Shown piece after piece: positions 31,246-42,486 of a stretch of DNA of 64,000 nucleotides. A program made the position numbers and the translations under genes. The stretch comes from Forficula auricularia (Eukaryota; Arthropoda; Insecta; Dermaptera; Forficulidae). The stretch is taken from NCBI GenBank assembly GCA_024734495.1, contig JALMQS010000055.1, positions 10,573,340-10,637,339 on the forward strand. The letters run 5' to 3'. Position 1 is the stretch's first letter. Each line of letters opens with the position of its first letter. A model generated the notes under the pieces. The model did not search any database. It had not been told where the DNA came from and was given only the letters and a program-made list of their open reading frames with translations.

Positions 31246-31780
31246 TTTATTATTAAATAAATGTGTGGGTGAGCGATTCTGTCATTAGAATCTAATCGAA
31301 GAAAATGACTAAAAAGGGCGCAGAAAGAATAATCTTTTTTCCTTTAGAGCTATACAAGTCATTGCAAAAATGTAGACTTGTTTCAGACTAGTAGAGATTA
31401 ATTTCTTAATTTAAATTATTCTAGGAACGGCCTTTTGACGTTTTGACTAAATCAAAATGAATATCAGATTTAGATATTTATTATTTAAAATGATTAATTC
31501 ACCTAAACTATAAACAGCTAAACAAATCTTGAAAAAGTTTCACTTTTTCCTCCAATTAAATCTACAGTTTTATTCTTTTCCATATTTAATGTATTTTTTT
31601 CATTTCTCCTTAAAAATCAACAAATCTGCTACTCTCGGCAAACTAAATATATCTTTGCAAATTAACCATGGTTTATGTGATATGTATAACTTGATGTATA
31701 AGGGAACTGCGTGAAAACAAATAATTATGGTGGTTGTTGATTTTAAGAAAAAATAGATCACTCAAGAAGATTGAATGTAT

Positions 31781-31836
31781 TTTAATATTTTCCAACGTTT
31801 CGATGGTTTATTCGAATCTTCATCAGAACACATATT
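31781..31836 (-). ncRNA. Hammerhead ribozyme motif (subfamily G)
   Basis: Minus strand: CTGATGA (31826-31820), extra A, helix II GAT/ATC (short), GAAA, palindromic ACGT, H17 = T. Helix I ends with five pairs, AATAT with ATATT. It is a solitary pLTR relic directly left of an M1 element; 'ctgctactctcggcaaac' at 31625 marks another pLTR end nearby. Confidence 0.6.
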
Positions 31837-31860
31837 TGTTTTAGTAGCCAGTTATTCGAC

Positions 31861-32553
31861 TTTTTACTTTACCATACAGGGTATGGTCAAGTATTGTAAT
31901 CATGCATGAAAAAAGTGTTTTTTTTCCTTCTTTTTTCAAAATATCTAAAAAACGGCTGAAACTATTTCGATTAAAAAAATTGAGCGAAACCATGGCATTT
32001 CGCTCTACAAAAAAGCTCTAATAAGTGAACATCGAAAAAATTATATTTTTCGAGATAATAATTGTTTTGTCAAAATGTCTGTTAGTCGCTGTTAGTCTGT
32101 GCGTTACCAAATTTGTGTACGAGCTAGCTCAAAAACTAGTGTAAATATCGAAACCAAATTTCACACTTAGTTTTGGTTCATTGAGATTAAGAGCTGATTA
32201 TATTTTGGTGCATATCGACCCAAAATTAAGGGGGGTTAAAAATTAAAAATCTAGGTCGTCTCAACCAAATTTTATATACATAATCAGTGGACCCCCAGAA
32301 GTCTAAAAATGCAAAATCTAACTGCCCAAAATGGGGGGGGGGGCGGAGAGTCAAAAAATGAAAATCTTTGCCATTTACCAAACTCAACCAAATTTTGTAT
32401 ACATAATCAGTGGGTCCCAGGAGTCTAAAAATACAAAAACTAACCCCCCCCTACATGATTATAAATAATTTTATTAAATATTAAATATAAGTGAGGGGCC
32501 AGGTTGTATGGTAAAGTCAAGTGGATGGCCACATCAGAACACGTCAGCTTATT
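31861..32553 (+). mobile_element. M1 element, complete
   Basis: Left end 'ttttactttaccatacagg', body, two monomers, right end to 'cacgtcagcttatt'. Non-coding. Confidence 0.85.
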
Positions 32554-33034
32554 TGAGAATGAAATGGTGAAGATACTTTTGAAGATACTATCACTTTTTC
32601 ATTCAAGTTTTTAGTTAATTTTTATGACGTAACATAGAAGTAACAATTCTTAATAGAAGGTTAGAAACATTTACTTACTCTATTTCAGGTTCGATGTCTT
32701 TGAAAACATCGAATATTCTTCTAAAATGTAGAAGAAATAATTCAACTTGCCGTGAGGAAAGCTCGTTTTAAAATGAAATATATTTTGATAAAATGGTCGA
32801 CTTTTTGCCTTTATCGAATTCTGGGAAAATGATAATTCCAATATTTGTTTTTGCAAAAAATTATAATAATTAAAGTGAAAATAGAAATCAAGGGAGGGTA
32901 AGACGGGTACCAGATCATCCCTAATTATCCAGATAACACTACAGGGTGTCTAAAAAGTGTCTTATAGGGTGGGTAAAAATTTTTAACTAATTTTTAAGAA
33001 AATTTGAATTTTTTATAATGATTAGTATATATAT
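32554..33034. other. Gene-free stretch
   Basis: AT-rich DNA with no recognised gene or repeat. Confidence 0.35.
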
Positions 33035-33490
33035 ATCAGTGGCGGTTGGTGACTTTTCAACCAGGGGATGCTGTCCAAAAAAGTACCCTTCATTTTTTTT
33101 AATTTTATTTTAATCTTCGCTTTTTTTTGCAAATTTTATCGAATATGTCATCATTTTCGTTATTTTTTCAAATTTAACATTGGATTTTTTAAAAATATAT
33201 TTTGGTACTTTAGCCCCAAACGGATACTGCTTTGTGTGAGTGAGGATAGGAGTCAGAAATTAAATCTTGTGACTTCAACTCAACAGTCCTCGAGATTTCA
33301 AATCAACAATCCTCTTCAATGATTCAGTCTAATAAGAAAATCTTAAATTTCTCCTAATAATTCTATCGCTATAAGCAAGCTATGACTTGTCTATAGCACT
33401 CGTAGTTATTTTCGATCTTACATATATATTGAGAGTTCTTAGAAATGGATTAGTCCAAAGAATCATCTTTATTTATCCCGGTATTTATGC
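33035..33490 (-). mobile_element. N1 element fragment, copy 3
   Basis: Begins CAGTGGCGGTTGGTG beside a TA run and matches the right third of N1 copy 1 in reverse. Around 33425 it shows the intact target that is filled by a fold-back in copy 1. It ends near 33490. Confidence 0.7.
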
Positions 33491-33912
33491 AGTACAAAAA
33501 TAATAGATGTATAGGTATGTAGGAAAAATCCTTTTACAACATTTATCATAAAACTTTTTATTTTTTTTATTTTTCGTGCGCTCTTTAGAGAATTACTCGA
33601 CACCCTTGGAGGCCGAAAAGCCTGCCGAGTGGGCTGGAGTAGTGAGTTTTAAATTATTAATATATTGATTATTTAGTTTGTTTATATATTGTTTGATAAT
33701 GGTTCTATAGAACAATATAAAAGCTGTTGAGGAACGAAAAAAGATTGGAATGTTCAAGTTTAATCACATTTTTTTATTTTCAAATAAATATATCCATTTA
33801 TATTGGGAAGAATTTGTGGGAATTAAAATATCTATATTTAAATTTATTTTTTATCAACAATTTTTCTCTTTCTCTTTCTATTTAATGCATTAGATAGCAT
33901 TCAAAGTGTTTG
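33491..33912. other. Gene-free stretch
   Basis: AT-rich, apart from a short GC-richer section at 33600-33640. Nothing recognised. Confidence 0.35.
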
Positions 33913-34512
33913 TGGGTTACCAAATTTTTGTGGACGAGTTAGCTCAAAAACTAGTGTGAATATCGAAACCAAATTTCACACGTAGTTTTGGTCCATTGAG
34001 ATTAAGAGCTGATTAGATTTTGATGCATATCGAACCAAAATTAAGGGGGGTCGAGGGGGGGTTAAAAATTAAAAATCTAGGTCGTTTGAGCAAACTCAAC
34101 CAAATTTTGTATACATAATCAGTGGACCCCCAGAAGTCTAAAAAGGCAAAAACTAACCGCCCGAAATGGGGGGGGGCGGAGGGTCAAAAAATGAAAATCT
34201 TTGCCATTTACCAAACTCAACCAAATTTTGTATACATAATCAGTGGGTCCCAAGAAGTCTAAAATGCAAAAACTAACCGCCCGAAATGGAGGGGGGGGGC
34301 GGAGGGTCGAAAAAATTAAAATCTTTGCCATTTACCAAACTCAACCAAATTTTGTATACATAATCAGTGGGTCCCAGGAGTCTAAAAATGCAAAAACTAA
34401 CCCTCCCCCATACATGATTATAAATAATTTTATTAAATATTAAATATAAGTGAGGAGCCAGGCTGTATGGTAAAGTCAAGTGGATGGCCACATCAGAACA
34501 CGTCAGCTTATT
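33913..34512 (+). mobile_element. M1 element, 5'-truncated
   Basis: Starts inside the body ('gttaccaaatttttgtgg') and runs through three monomers to the right end. Confidence 0.8.
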
Positions 34513-34799
34513 TTATAAGAAATTATTCCTATCACAATATTGGAATAAGGATGTTATTTTAAAACACTTTTCAATTATTTAAGTATAAATTAGATAAAAA
34601 AAATCTTTCGTCTAGAGTAGAGCAAGTTACAGAATCAATTAAGTATTAAAAATCTGGGGGCACGGCAGTGCCCCAACCAAGTTCGATTTGAGCGGTCGTG
34701 CACTGTCAGACTACCCTTTATATGTTAGGAAGCAACTCGACCTATTTTGACACCTCTGTAACTTCACATTGGAAACCTCTACATGGCTTTATTTTTTCC
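34513..34799. other. Unassigned stretch with a strong hairpin
   Basis: GGGGCAC and GTGCCCC form a seven-pair hairpin around GGCA at about 34656-34673, in AT-rich DNA. It resembles Helitron 3' hairpins, but no terminus was fixed. Confidence 0.35.
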
Positions 34800-35735
34800 A
34801 TAATACTGGTCCATATCATCATCATTGAGTATACAGTCCTAAGACTGGTTTGATGCAACAATCCGTCTCCACTCGACTCTGTCCCCCGCCAGCTGTTTAA
34901 CCTCTCTAAATGTCTGGCATCCCATATCCCCAATTATTTGGTTGAAATATTCTAATCTGGGTCTTCCCCTTCCCTTTTCTTTCCCACCCCCCCTCCAAGA
35001 TATCCCTAAGCAGTCCCCCATGTCTCAGTGTGTGCCCCATCATCTGACCTCTTCTCTTCTTCAGACTCTTCCACAAGGTTCTTCTTTCTCCGATTCTTCC
35101 AAGAACTTCTTCATTTGTAATTTTATCCATCCATTTGATATTCATCATTCTTCTGTAGCACCACATTTCGAAAGCCTCCAATCTCTTTCTCTCCGCTTTT
35201 CCAATTGTCCAGGTTTCACACCCGTACATGGCTATGCTCCATACATATGTCTTCAATAGCAACTTCCTGTTTGCTAAGCTGATTGAGGAGGAGCATAGTA
35301 GTTTTTGTTTTGAATTAAACCCCATTTTTGCTTGGGCAATTCTTGATTTAATTTCGTTTTTGCTCCTCCCATCCCATGTTATTTTACTTCCTAGGTAGCG
35401 GAATTCCTTAACTCCTTCTAGGTTTTTCTTGGTTAATTTTGATGCATTCCTGTCTCGTTTGTTCTTTTTTTGTACATACTAGGACCTTGGTTTTATTCTT
35501 GTTTATTTTCATTTTGATTTCTTCTATTAGGATTTGGTTAATTCCATTCAAGGCGTCCTCTAATTCTTTTTTATTGCTTCCTAGAAGGGCAATGTCATCG
35601 GCAAATCTTAACATAGCGATCTTTTGACCTTGGATTTCTATACCTGTATCAATTTTGTCTTTGAATTCTTTAATCGCTTCTTCTATGTATAAGTTGAAAA
35701 TCATCGGTGACAGCACACATCCTTGTCTTACACCT
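34800..35735 (-). pseudogene. Non-LTR retrotransposon reverse transcriptase, C-terminal part
   Basis: From high to low coordinates, the minus strand reads RQGCVLSPMIFNLYIEEA, then the catalytic motif LRFADDIALLGSN, then the family C-terminus (YGCETWTIGKAERKRLEAFE, MWCYRRMMNIKWMDKITNEE, MGHTLRHGGLL). At least two frameshifts (near 35330-35420 and 34900-34920) break it. The tail GDRVEWRRIVA ends near 34840. It belongs with arthropod endonuclease-reverse transcriptase LINEs; the clade is not resolved. It continues upstream at 38975 beyond the inserted PLE. Confidence 0.85.
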
Positions 35736-35813
35736 TTTTTTATTTTATAAAATTAAATTAGGTTGGAGTTGGTGGTGTTTCACAAGGAGAAAAATTAAAA
35801 TACAAAGATTTTT

Positions 35814-35868
35814 TTAGTTTACTCTATATATTTCGAGCTCTCAACTCATCGTCAGGAGAACATTGACT
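35814..35868 (-). ncRNA. Hammerhead ribozyme motif (subfamily E), upstream pLTR
   Basis: Minus strand CTGACGA (35855-35849; position 7 is C), extra T, helix II GAGTT/AGCTC including a wobble, GAAA, ATATAT, H17 = A. Antisense to the PLE gene. Confidence 0.65.
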
Positions 35869-36479
35869 AAAGATAACATGATATTTTGAACAGAATTTAT
35901 TTTAATTTTAATATGATGGACAGTTATTTATGACATAGTGTAAATATGAAAGAATTATCAGAAGGATGGATGGAATGGCTTTAGAAAGCCGACCGACCAG
36001 ATGTAGGGACAAAGGGCTGGGACAAAGAAAAACCAACACCGCGTTCCCTAAATTTTATTGATAATGCTAGTGAAGCACACCTCGCGGTATTATACAGAAG
36101 ACTCAAGATAAAGATTGAACGATGCAACAGCCACATCTGGTTTCTCTCCTGTTGCATAAAGAAGAAAATGTGTCCCTGAATTACATCAACATCAAATGTA
36201 AATCGTCTTCACTAAACGCCGCCAAAGCTGTTCCTTAGCCAAAACATTCTCGATTAGGAGATCTAAAAGATTGGTATAGTAGACGAGATGCTTTGTTCCT
36301 CCATCAAAAATATATTCATCATCTTCGACAGAACAAATACATCCTTTGAAATTTGATATTATTCATCAAGAAATATCCGAAAAAATATCATACCTCAGAC
36401 TCGATTTGGCGAAAAAGAAAAACAAAATAAACTGAAAAAACTGACTTCACAATTAAGTTCCAAGAAACAACATCAAATC

Positions 36480-38400
36480 AAGCCACAAATTCAAGAATTT
36501 CACCCCAGAATTGTGAATCTGTCTGATATTCAATTTGAGCCCGATGGAATTGGATATCCTCAACAAAGGCTTAAAATACGCACCAAGACAGAATATCAAC
36601 CCTAAGGCCATCCTCTCCACTGCTATTGACTCGGAATTAGCTCAATAGGTCAGCCTTTTGGAATCAAAATTGAAATAGCCTCCAAATTAAAAACACTTTT
36701 CATAAAACAATACCCCAGAATACAAATTCCGATGAAATAAAAACAATTAAAAACTTAAAATCTAAAATTCAAAATAATGAATTAATAGTGTCAAGGGCTG
36801 ACAAGGGACAATCTGTGACTGTCTTCAAGAAGGATGAATATATTCGAAAATGGAAGATTTCATCTCGCTGAGTGATACAACTATTAATTCAACTATTGAT
36901 CCAACACCAAAATATCAAAATAAAATTATACAGGTATTGAAAGAATTATCAGAAAATCTATTAACAAAAACGAATCCTTCTTATCTCAAATCCATGAACC
37001 CAAAAATCCCAATTCTATATGGCCTTTCCAAAAATCCATAAAATTAATATTCCCTTCAGACCTATAGCCTCTTACGTCACGTTCCCTGCCTATAAAATTT
37101 GTAAATATTTGAATAAGGTGTTATATGAATTTTCCACCCTAAACATTTGGTTAAAAATTCAATTGAATTAGTCAACTCCTTAATAAAATCCGTCAATAAT
37201 TCATACAAATTAATCTCTCTTTCTGGACGTCAAAAACCTTTTCCCATCTATCCCCATCACAGATCTAAAAATATTATTGTTAACTTTTTAAACTCAAACA
37301 TACCAGACTCCAAAAAGAGATCCGATATCTTGAAATTAATTGACCTGTTTAGACCAAAATTACTTTATTTAACAACACCATTTACAGGGCAAAATAATGG
37401 ATCTCCTATGGCAGTCCTCTTAGTCCCCTACTAGCCGAAATATATATGTCCCACCTTGAAGATACTATTTTAAATCGTGAAAATAAGTTTTTTGAACGTA
37501 TCAAGTTTTGAAACGATATGTAGACGATATTTTAGTAGTTTGGTCCGGATCTGTGAGACAATCAAATGCATTCAATGAAAAACCAAATTCAATCAACCCC
37601 AAAATTCAATTTACAACAGAAACAGGCAACAAGTCAATTCCCTTCTTAGATCTTCGGACTTCCACAATCAACAACCACCCTGAACATCAAATCCACCGAA
37701 AACCCACTTTCACAGACACTACAATTCCCCATGATTCCAACCACCCCCTCAACACCAAATTCATCCGTTCTCCACTCAATGTTCAATAGATCAGAAAACA
37801 TTCCTTTTAACCTTAGAACACTATAACCATGAATTACATCATCCACAAAATAAGCGATAATAACAATTACCCCCGACACTTGATCGACAATATTCAGAAA
37901 AGGTAATTTTATAAAATAACAGCCCTTTATATTCCATCATCCCAACAAAAGAAAAAAACTTTTAAAAAACTTTATTTCCATTCTCCACTCAGCTACCCTA
38001 TAGCTAATATGTTTCGCAAACTTAATATCACCCCCGCATTCTCTATAACAGAAACAACTCTTTCATCCATATTGTTAACAATAAAATCGATATAATAAAA
38101 CCAACAACAATGGCGTATATAAATTGCAATGTAAATGACTGTCAATCATTTACATCGGGCAAACGGGTAGACTTTTCAATCAACGCCACGTTGAACATAA
38201 GGATTCTTTTCTAATCTACAGGTGAATAGTTTTGAACCCAAATGCCCCCCCTCTTAGTTATACCGGCTTTTGCAGATCATTTGTTTGACCACAACCATTC
38301 ACCTTCATCGACCAACCCCCTCCCTTTACATTTTATTCCAAAAAGTAGGAAATTGGATTTATTGGAGTCAGCTTTAGCTCAAAAAGGCCATACACCTTAA
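36480..38400 (+). pseudogene. PLE-3 reverse transcriptase with GIY-YIG endonuclease (frameshifted)
   Basis: In order: an N-terminal PLE block (LNKGLKYAPRQNINPKAIL, about 36560-36620); ADKGQSVTVFKKDEY (about 36797-36840); FRPIASYVTFPAYKIC (about 37055-37100); NNGSPM (37393-37410); the catalytic KRYVDDILVVWSG (37511-37550); IPFLDLRTS (about 37637); then GVYKLQC (about 38111) and YIGQTGRLFNQRHVEHKDSF (about 38150-38210), the GIY-YIG endonuclease. It ends near 38400. Length is about right for a PLE, but at least six frame changes or stops make it a pseudogene. The 5' end (36060-36480) is poorly readable. Confidence 0.9.
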
Positions 38401-38809
38401 TCAAAACATTCGAACAATCAAACAGACATCAAAACTTCACCAATAATTGACATCTTAATCAACGATATTTAATTTGAATTGGAGTGCGATGAGGGTGTGT
38501 GGTGGGTTTATTTTTAATTTTATTTATTTTTTTAAATAGAAAATGAGAGATTAAATTTCGCTATGCACCCTCATTGCATTCTATAGTTTATTGCCTCTTC
38601 TTTATTACACATACATAATTTTCGGCAACTTTCAAATATAAATATATTTTCTTTGTCCCAGCCCTTTGTCCCTACATTCGGTCAGTCGGCTTTCTAAAGC
38701 CATTCCATCCATCCTTCTGATAATTCTTTCATATTTACACTATGTCATAAATAACTGTCCATCATATTAAAATTAAAATAAATTCTGTTCAAAATATCAT
38801 GTTATCTTT

Positions 38810-38866
38810 AGTCAATGTTCTCCTGACGATGAGTTAAGAGCTCGAAATATATAGAGTAAACTAAAA
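38810..38866 (+). ncRNA. Hammerhead ribozyme motif (subfamily E), downstream pLTR
   Basis: CTGACGA at 38823-38829, extra T, GAGTT/AGCTC (loop AAG), GAAA, ATATAT, H17 = A, then GAG pairing with CTC in helix I. Sense orientation relative to the PLE gene. Confidence 0.65.
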
Positions 38867-38974
38867 TCTTATTTAATTTTTCTCCTTGTGAAACACCACC
38901 AACCTTTAACCTAATTTAATTTTAACAATGTTTCACTATAAACCAACACCGCGTTCCCTAAATTTTTTTATTTT

Positions 38975-39761
38975 GGCTTCTCTTTTGTTCATCACCAATA
39001 TTTATAATTGCCGTCTGGTTTTGATATAGATTGTAGATTAGTCTTCTCTCTGAATTTTATTCGCCTGTTTTAATATTTTAAACATAATTTCCCAATTGAC
39101 GTTATCGAATGCTTTTTCTAGGTCTCTGAATCCGATGTACGGTGATTCTTCCCTGATAAAAGCCCTTTCTATTATTAGTCTAAGAGAGAGAATTGCTTCC
39201 TCGGGTGCCTCTGTTTCTTCTAAAGCCGAACTGAAGCCTCAGATTTTCTTCAACTCTTTGTTCTATTCTTCTTTGGATTATTTTGCTTAGATTTTGGAGG
39301 CATGTGAGGTTAGGCTAATGGTCCTGAAATTCTCACATTTATCCGCGCCTGTCTTTTGGGAAGTGTGACTATTTTGTTCTTTTCGGAAATCTTTTGGGAT
39401 GATTCCTAATTTATAGATTTTGCTAATTAGTTCAAAAGTTGTCACGCCTTTTCTCCAGAGTTCTTAGATTTCAGCTTCTGTATATTGTCTATTCCGGGTG
39501 CTCTATTATTTTAGTTCCTTCAAAGCTGTCTCGAATTCTGACCTGAGTATGGGGTCTCCTAATTCGTTTTCGTCCACAGATTCTTCTTCTTCTATTGTCT
39601 ACGTTTTTCTCCATAGAGTTCTAGGTGTTCCTTCCATCTATTTGCCTGTTCGTTTTCGTTTAGAATAATGTGGCCTCCTTTATCTCTTATGTTCTTGCTT
39701 TTTGGCTTGTCTTCTTGAAAATTTCTTTTTATTGCCCTATAGGCTACATCAACTGGTCCAT
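38975..39761 (-). pseudogene. Non-LTR retrotransposon reverse transcriptase, N-terminal part
   Basis: This is the upstream half of the LINE split by PLE-3. High to low: NIRDKGGHIILNENEQANRW, then RAPGIDNIQ, then REESPYIGFRDLEKAFDNVN with the first catalytic Asp block, and finally EAKIKK at the insertion point. Several stops and frameshifts are present. It is cut at about 39762 by Helitron-like DNA. Confidence 0.8.
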
Positions 39762-39890
39762 AAGCTTAAATAAATTACCAAATTTCATATTGCTATTGCT
39801 TATACCGTCCAGGTTAGAAGAAGGCTTTTTCGTCACTGACTGACTGACTTGTTGGGATTTTTTTACTTTTCTTTTATATAGACTTGCCAA
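39762..39890 (-). mobile_element. Helitron-like 5' end fragment
   Basis: Minus strand: TCTATATAAAAGAAAAG, then 'caagtcagtcagtcagtg', then 'aatatgaaatttggtaattt'. This layout matches the 5' portions of other Helitron-like elements here. It joins the LINE directly. Confidence 0.5.
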
Positions 39891-40313
39891 TTATAAAATC
39901 TGTATTTATATTTATAAAAGATAAAAAAAAAATAAAAAAAACTTAAATATATAATTGACAGGTGTTTTAACAACGGATACTTAATGAATAATGATCCCAA
40001 GAGAAATAAAATTTGAATTTATTCTTATTTAAAATACGCCTAATAAGTTACTGGCTACAATATATATAATTATATGGTATATTAGACTGGTCGTTAAAAA
40101 TTAAATTTTTTCCGACGCCTTTAAAAAGATTCCTTTTATTGAAAAAACACGAGATAATTTTTTTTTTCTTTTTTTTATTAAAAACAACACTCGAGCCGCA
40201 AGACGATCTAAGTTCATTTTTTAGTAAAATCATGTTTTTTTTTTTGGAAATTTCTCGTTAAATATGCAATAAGAATAATTTTTTGTTAATTGGATATTAT
40301 TAACAATGTTACA

Positions 40314-40333
40314 TCTACTCTTATTAAACGAGC

Positions 40334-40391
<58 letters not shown>

Positions 40392-41035
40392 ATCTTGGTT
40401 CTATTTTTAAAACGACTCTACCGATTTTGATGAAATTCACGGGTTAGGCGTTTTTGGGGTGACAATTCGATCTGTCACGGTCTCATCTTCGACAAAATTG
40501 TTTTTAATGGGTTTTTTTCGTAATCAAATTAATTAAAAAAAAAAATAAATAAATAAATTATTCTCAGGTAAAAAAATGACCATCTTAGGGATTTAAAAAA
40601 GGTTTCTCTTTTCTTTTGTACACAGGCAACAATGGGTTGATAATCATTGTTCTCAAAGGCCTTGAAGAACTATTGTGATTAGGTTTCTCTTTTCTTTTGT
40701 ACCCAGGCAGACAATGGGTTAATAATTTATTCTTCTCAAAGGCCTTGAAGAACTAATGTGATTGTGGTGTGTTGTTCTACTTACGTTAGAATTATTAATA
40801 AACGTATTATAATTATTTTTATAAAGAAATCCTATTTGTTTAATACAAAATAATCGCGAATTTATTTCAAAATATTTTTCGGATAAGCAGATCTCAATTT
40901 TCTGAAAAATAACACATTTTGATAGGTTTTATTGATTTTGATTGGATGAATAAAATGAATCATGCGGGTTGTATCAAAAACAAAATCATTGGCTTTTCAA
41001 ATACGCACAACTAAACCCGAACGAAGCTCGGCTTT
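40314..41035 (+). mobile_element. Helitron-like element H2a
   Basis: Starts TCTACTCTTATTAAACGAG after A, has a (TA)n run at 40338-40387, then a body as in H1, and ends with the hairpin CCGAACGAAGCTCGG and CTTTCCAGGTA near 41035. Confidence 0.65.
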
Positions 41036-41037
41036 CC

Positions 41038-41073
<36 letters not shown>

Positions 41074-41446
41074 ATTTTTTTTTTTTTTAAACGGCTCTAA
41101 CGATTTTGATGAAACAAACTCTATTAACAAGTTTTGAGGATGAGAAAGCGATCTTGATGCGGAGCGGGGGTAGATGTGGTAGATGTGGGGTGTACAGAAG
41201 GTGGGGCGCAGTGATGGGGGATCCGGGGGGTAGGGCGAGGTTTAGGGAGTGGGGTCGAGAAGGGTGGAGGTAAAGTACAGTGTCGAATACTTTATATTTC
41301 ATATTTGTATTTATTTTAATTTGAAAACGGCTCTCTATATAAAAATCGACCTTTTGAATCAGAATTTTAAATTAAATATAATATTAAAATTAAGCTTTTA
41401 ACTGAAGGAAGAAGTTACCGAGCATCGATCGGTGCCTCCAGGTACT
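41036..41446 (+). mobile_element. Helitron-like element H2b
   Basis: Begins at a second (TA)n run, repeats 'cggctctaacgattttgat', carries the G-rich interior and ends with the hairpin CCGAGCATCGATCGG and CTCCAGGTACTTA. A head-to-tail arrangement with H2a suggests tandem insertion or rolling-circle read-through. Confidence 0.6.
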
Positions 41447-41609
41447 TATCATTATCAGTACAACTATGAGAAATTTCGCGACATATTTTTAATAGAACCT
41501 ATAGAGTATAGACGTATGAAAGCGTCGTTAATTTAATAAATATAGATAATGATTGCTAGCTAACTTACCGATAGGAAAATTAGTTCAAAATTGATGAAAA
41601 TAATAATTT

Positions 41610-41775
41610 TTTATTTGTTATATAATAAATTGAATTTGCTTCTTTTCCAGTAATTTATTTTGTTTTTTCAAATGGGTTAATCTTACGGTTGGAATAACCA
41701 TTTGAAAACAAAATAAATTACTGGAAAGAAGCAAATTCAGTTTATTTATCCTTAACAAATAAAAAATTAATATAT
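41610..41775. repeat. Internal inverted repeat
   Basis: Arms of about 60 bp: 'cttttccagtaatttatttt' at 41642 and its complement around 41708-41730. Part of the long-TIR element. Confidence 0.7.
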
Positions 41776-42104
41776 CCAGTTCACAATTTTCGGGGCCAGC
41801 AAAATTCTTATAAATGAAAATAATAATAATAATAATGTAACATTGGTAATAATATCCAATTAACCATAAAATATTATTATTGCAAATTTAATGAGAAATT
41901 TCCAAAAAACATGATTTTACCAAAAAATGAACTTATACATTGTCTTGGGGCACGTGTGTTGTTTTTAATAAAAAAAAAATACCTCGCGTTTTTCATCAAA
42001 AGGAAGCTTTTGAGGGGGAGTCTGAAAAAATTTAATTTTTAACGATCAGTCCAATATAGGTATATATATTATACTAAAGAAGATGTAAATAAAACAAAAT
42101 ATTA

Positions 42105-42415
42105 AATCAGTAATGATGCTGTTGAAGCTTTTATTTTTGTGATCAATTTTATTAAAAGATGAAATTTTAATAGAATCACACATAACCAATTATAATTATT
42201 TATTGAACACAAATAAATATGAAGGAAAAATTATACTTGAGAACGATCGCAGAATAAGTCGATCGAAACGTCGTAGTTTATTGTTTTATTTATTCGTGTT
42301 CAATAGATAATTATAATCCACACGTGTGATTTTACTAAAATTTCAATTCTTAATAAAATTAATCACAAAAATAAAAGTTTCAACATCTTCATTATTAATT
42401 TAAGTACTTGAATGA
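42105..42415. mobile_element. Fold-back pLTR relic (subfamily G-like)
   Basis: Inverted arms 42118-42215 and 42280-42400 share 'gtgatcaattttattaa' and 'tttattgaacac'. A decayed hammerhead lies at the centre. A target duplication could not be confirmed. Confidence 0.6.
42230..42285 (+). ncRNA. Decayed hammerhead
   Basis: TTGAGAA replaces CTGANGA, so C3 and G8 are both lost. An extra C, a five-pair helix II GATCG/CGATC, GAAA and palindromic ACGTC remain. Confidence 0.45.
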
Positions 42416-42486
42416 TATTAAGGTAGTATAAAAATCGATCATAGACAGTTCGCTCTAGTGTAAAAATATTTTCCTTTTAATAAAAA

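Larger units (their letters stand above)
35736..38974 (+). mobile_element. Penelope-like element PLE-3, near full length, inserted in a LINE
   Basis: The 3,215-bp insert (35748-38962) is flanked by exact 12-bp copies of TTTTTTTATTTT (35736-35747 and 38963-38974). Deleting it with one copy restores the LINE reverse transcriptase frame at KIKKGVRQGC. Its ends are inverted copies of a pLTR (35755-36030 and 38655-38930), each with a hammerhead. 'aaccaacaccgcgttccc' also occurs directly repeated at about 36031 and 38941. Between them is a decayed PLE gene on the plus strand. Confidence 0.9.
40068..42070. mobile_element. Long-TIR element split by two tandem Helitrons
   Basis: About 250 bp at each end are inverted copies (40068-40318 and 41825-42070), starting near ATATTAGACTGGTCGTTAAA. 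'ggatattattaacaatgtt' marks the inner part of the left arm. The Helitrons at 40314-41446 begin exactly inside the inner end of the left arm. An internal inverted pair lies at 41610-41775. No transposase remains. Confidence 0.65.

Noticed and set aside
34942..35259. 105-codon plus-strand frame
   Set aside because: Shadow of the LINE ORF2 C-terminus on the minus strand.
37646..37879. 77-codon minus-strand frame
   Set aside because: Shadow of the PLE-3 reverse transcriptase on the plus strand.
35736..38974. Retroviral or LTR-retrotransposon origin
   Set aside because: The YVDD reverse transcriptase with a C-terminal GIY-YIG domain, inverted pLTRs and no gag, protease or integrase fit a Penelope-like element.
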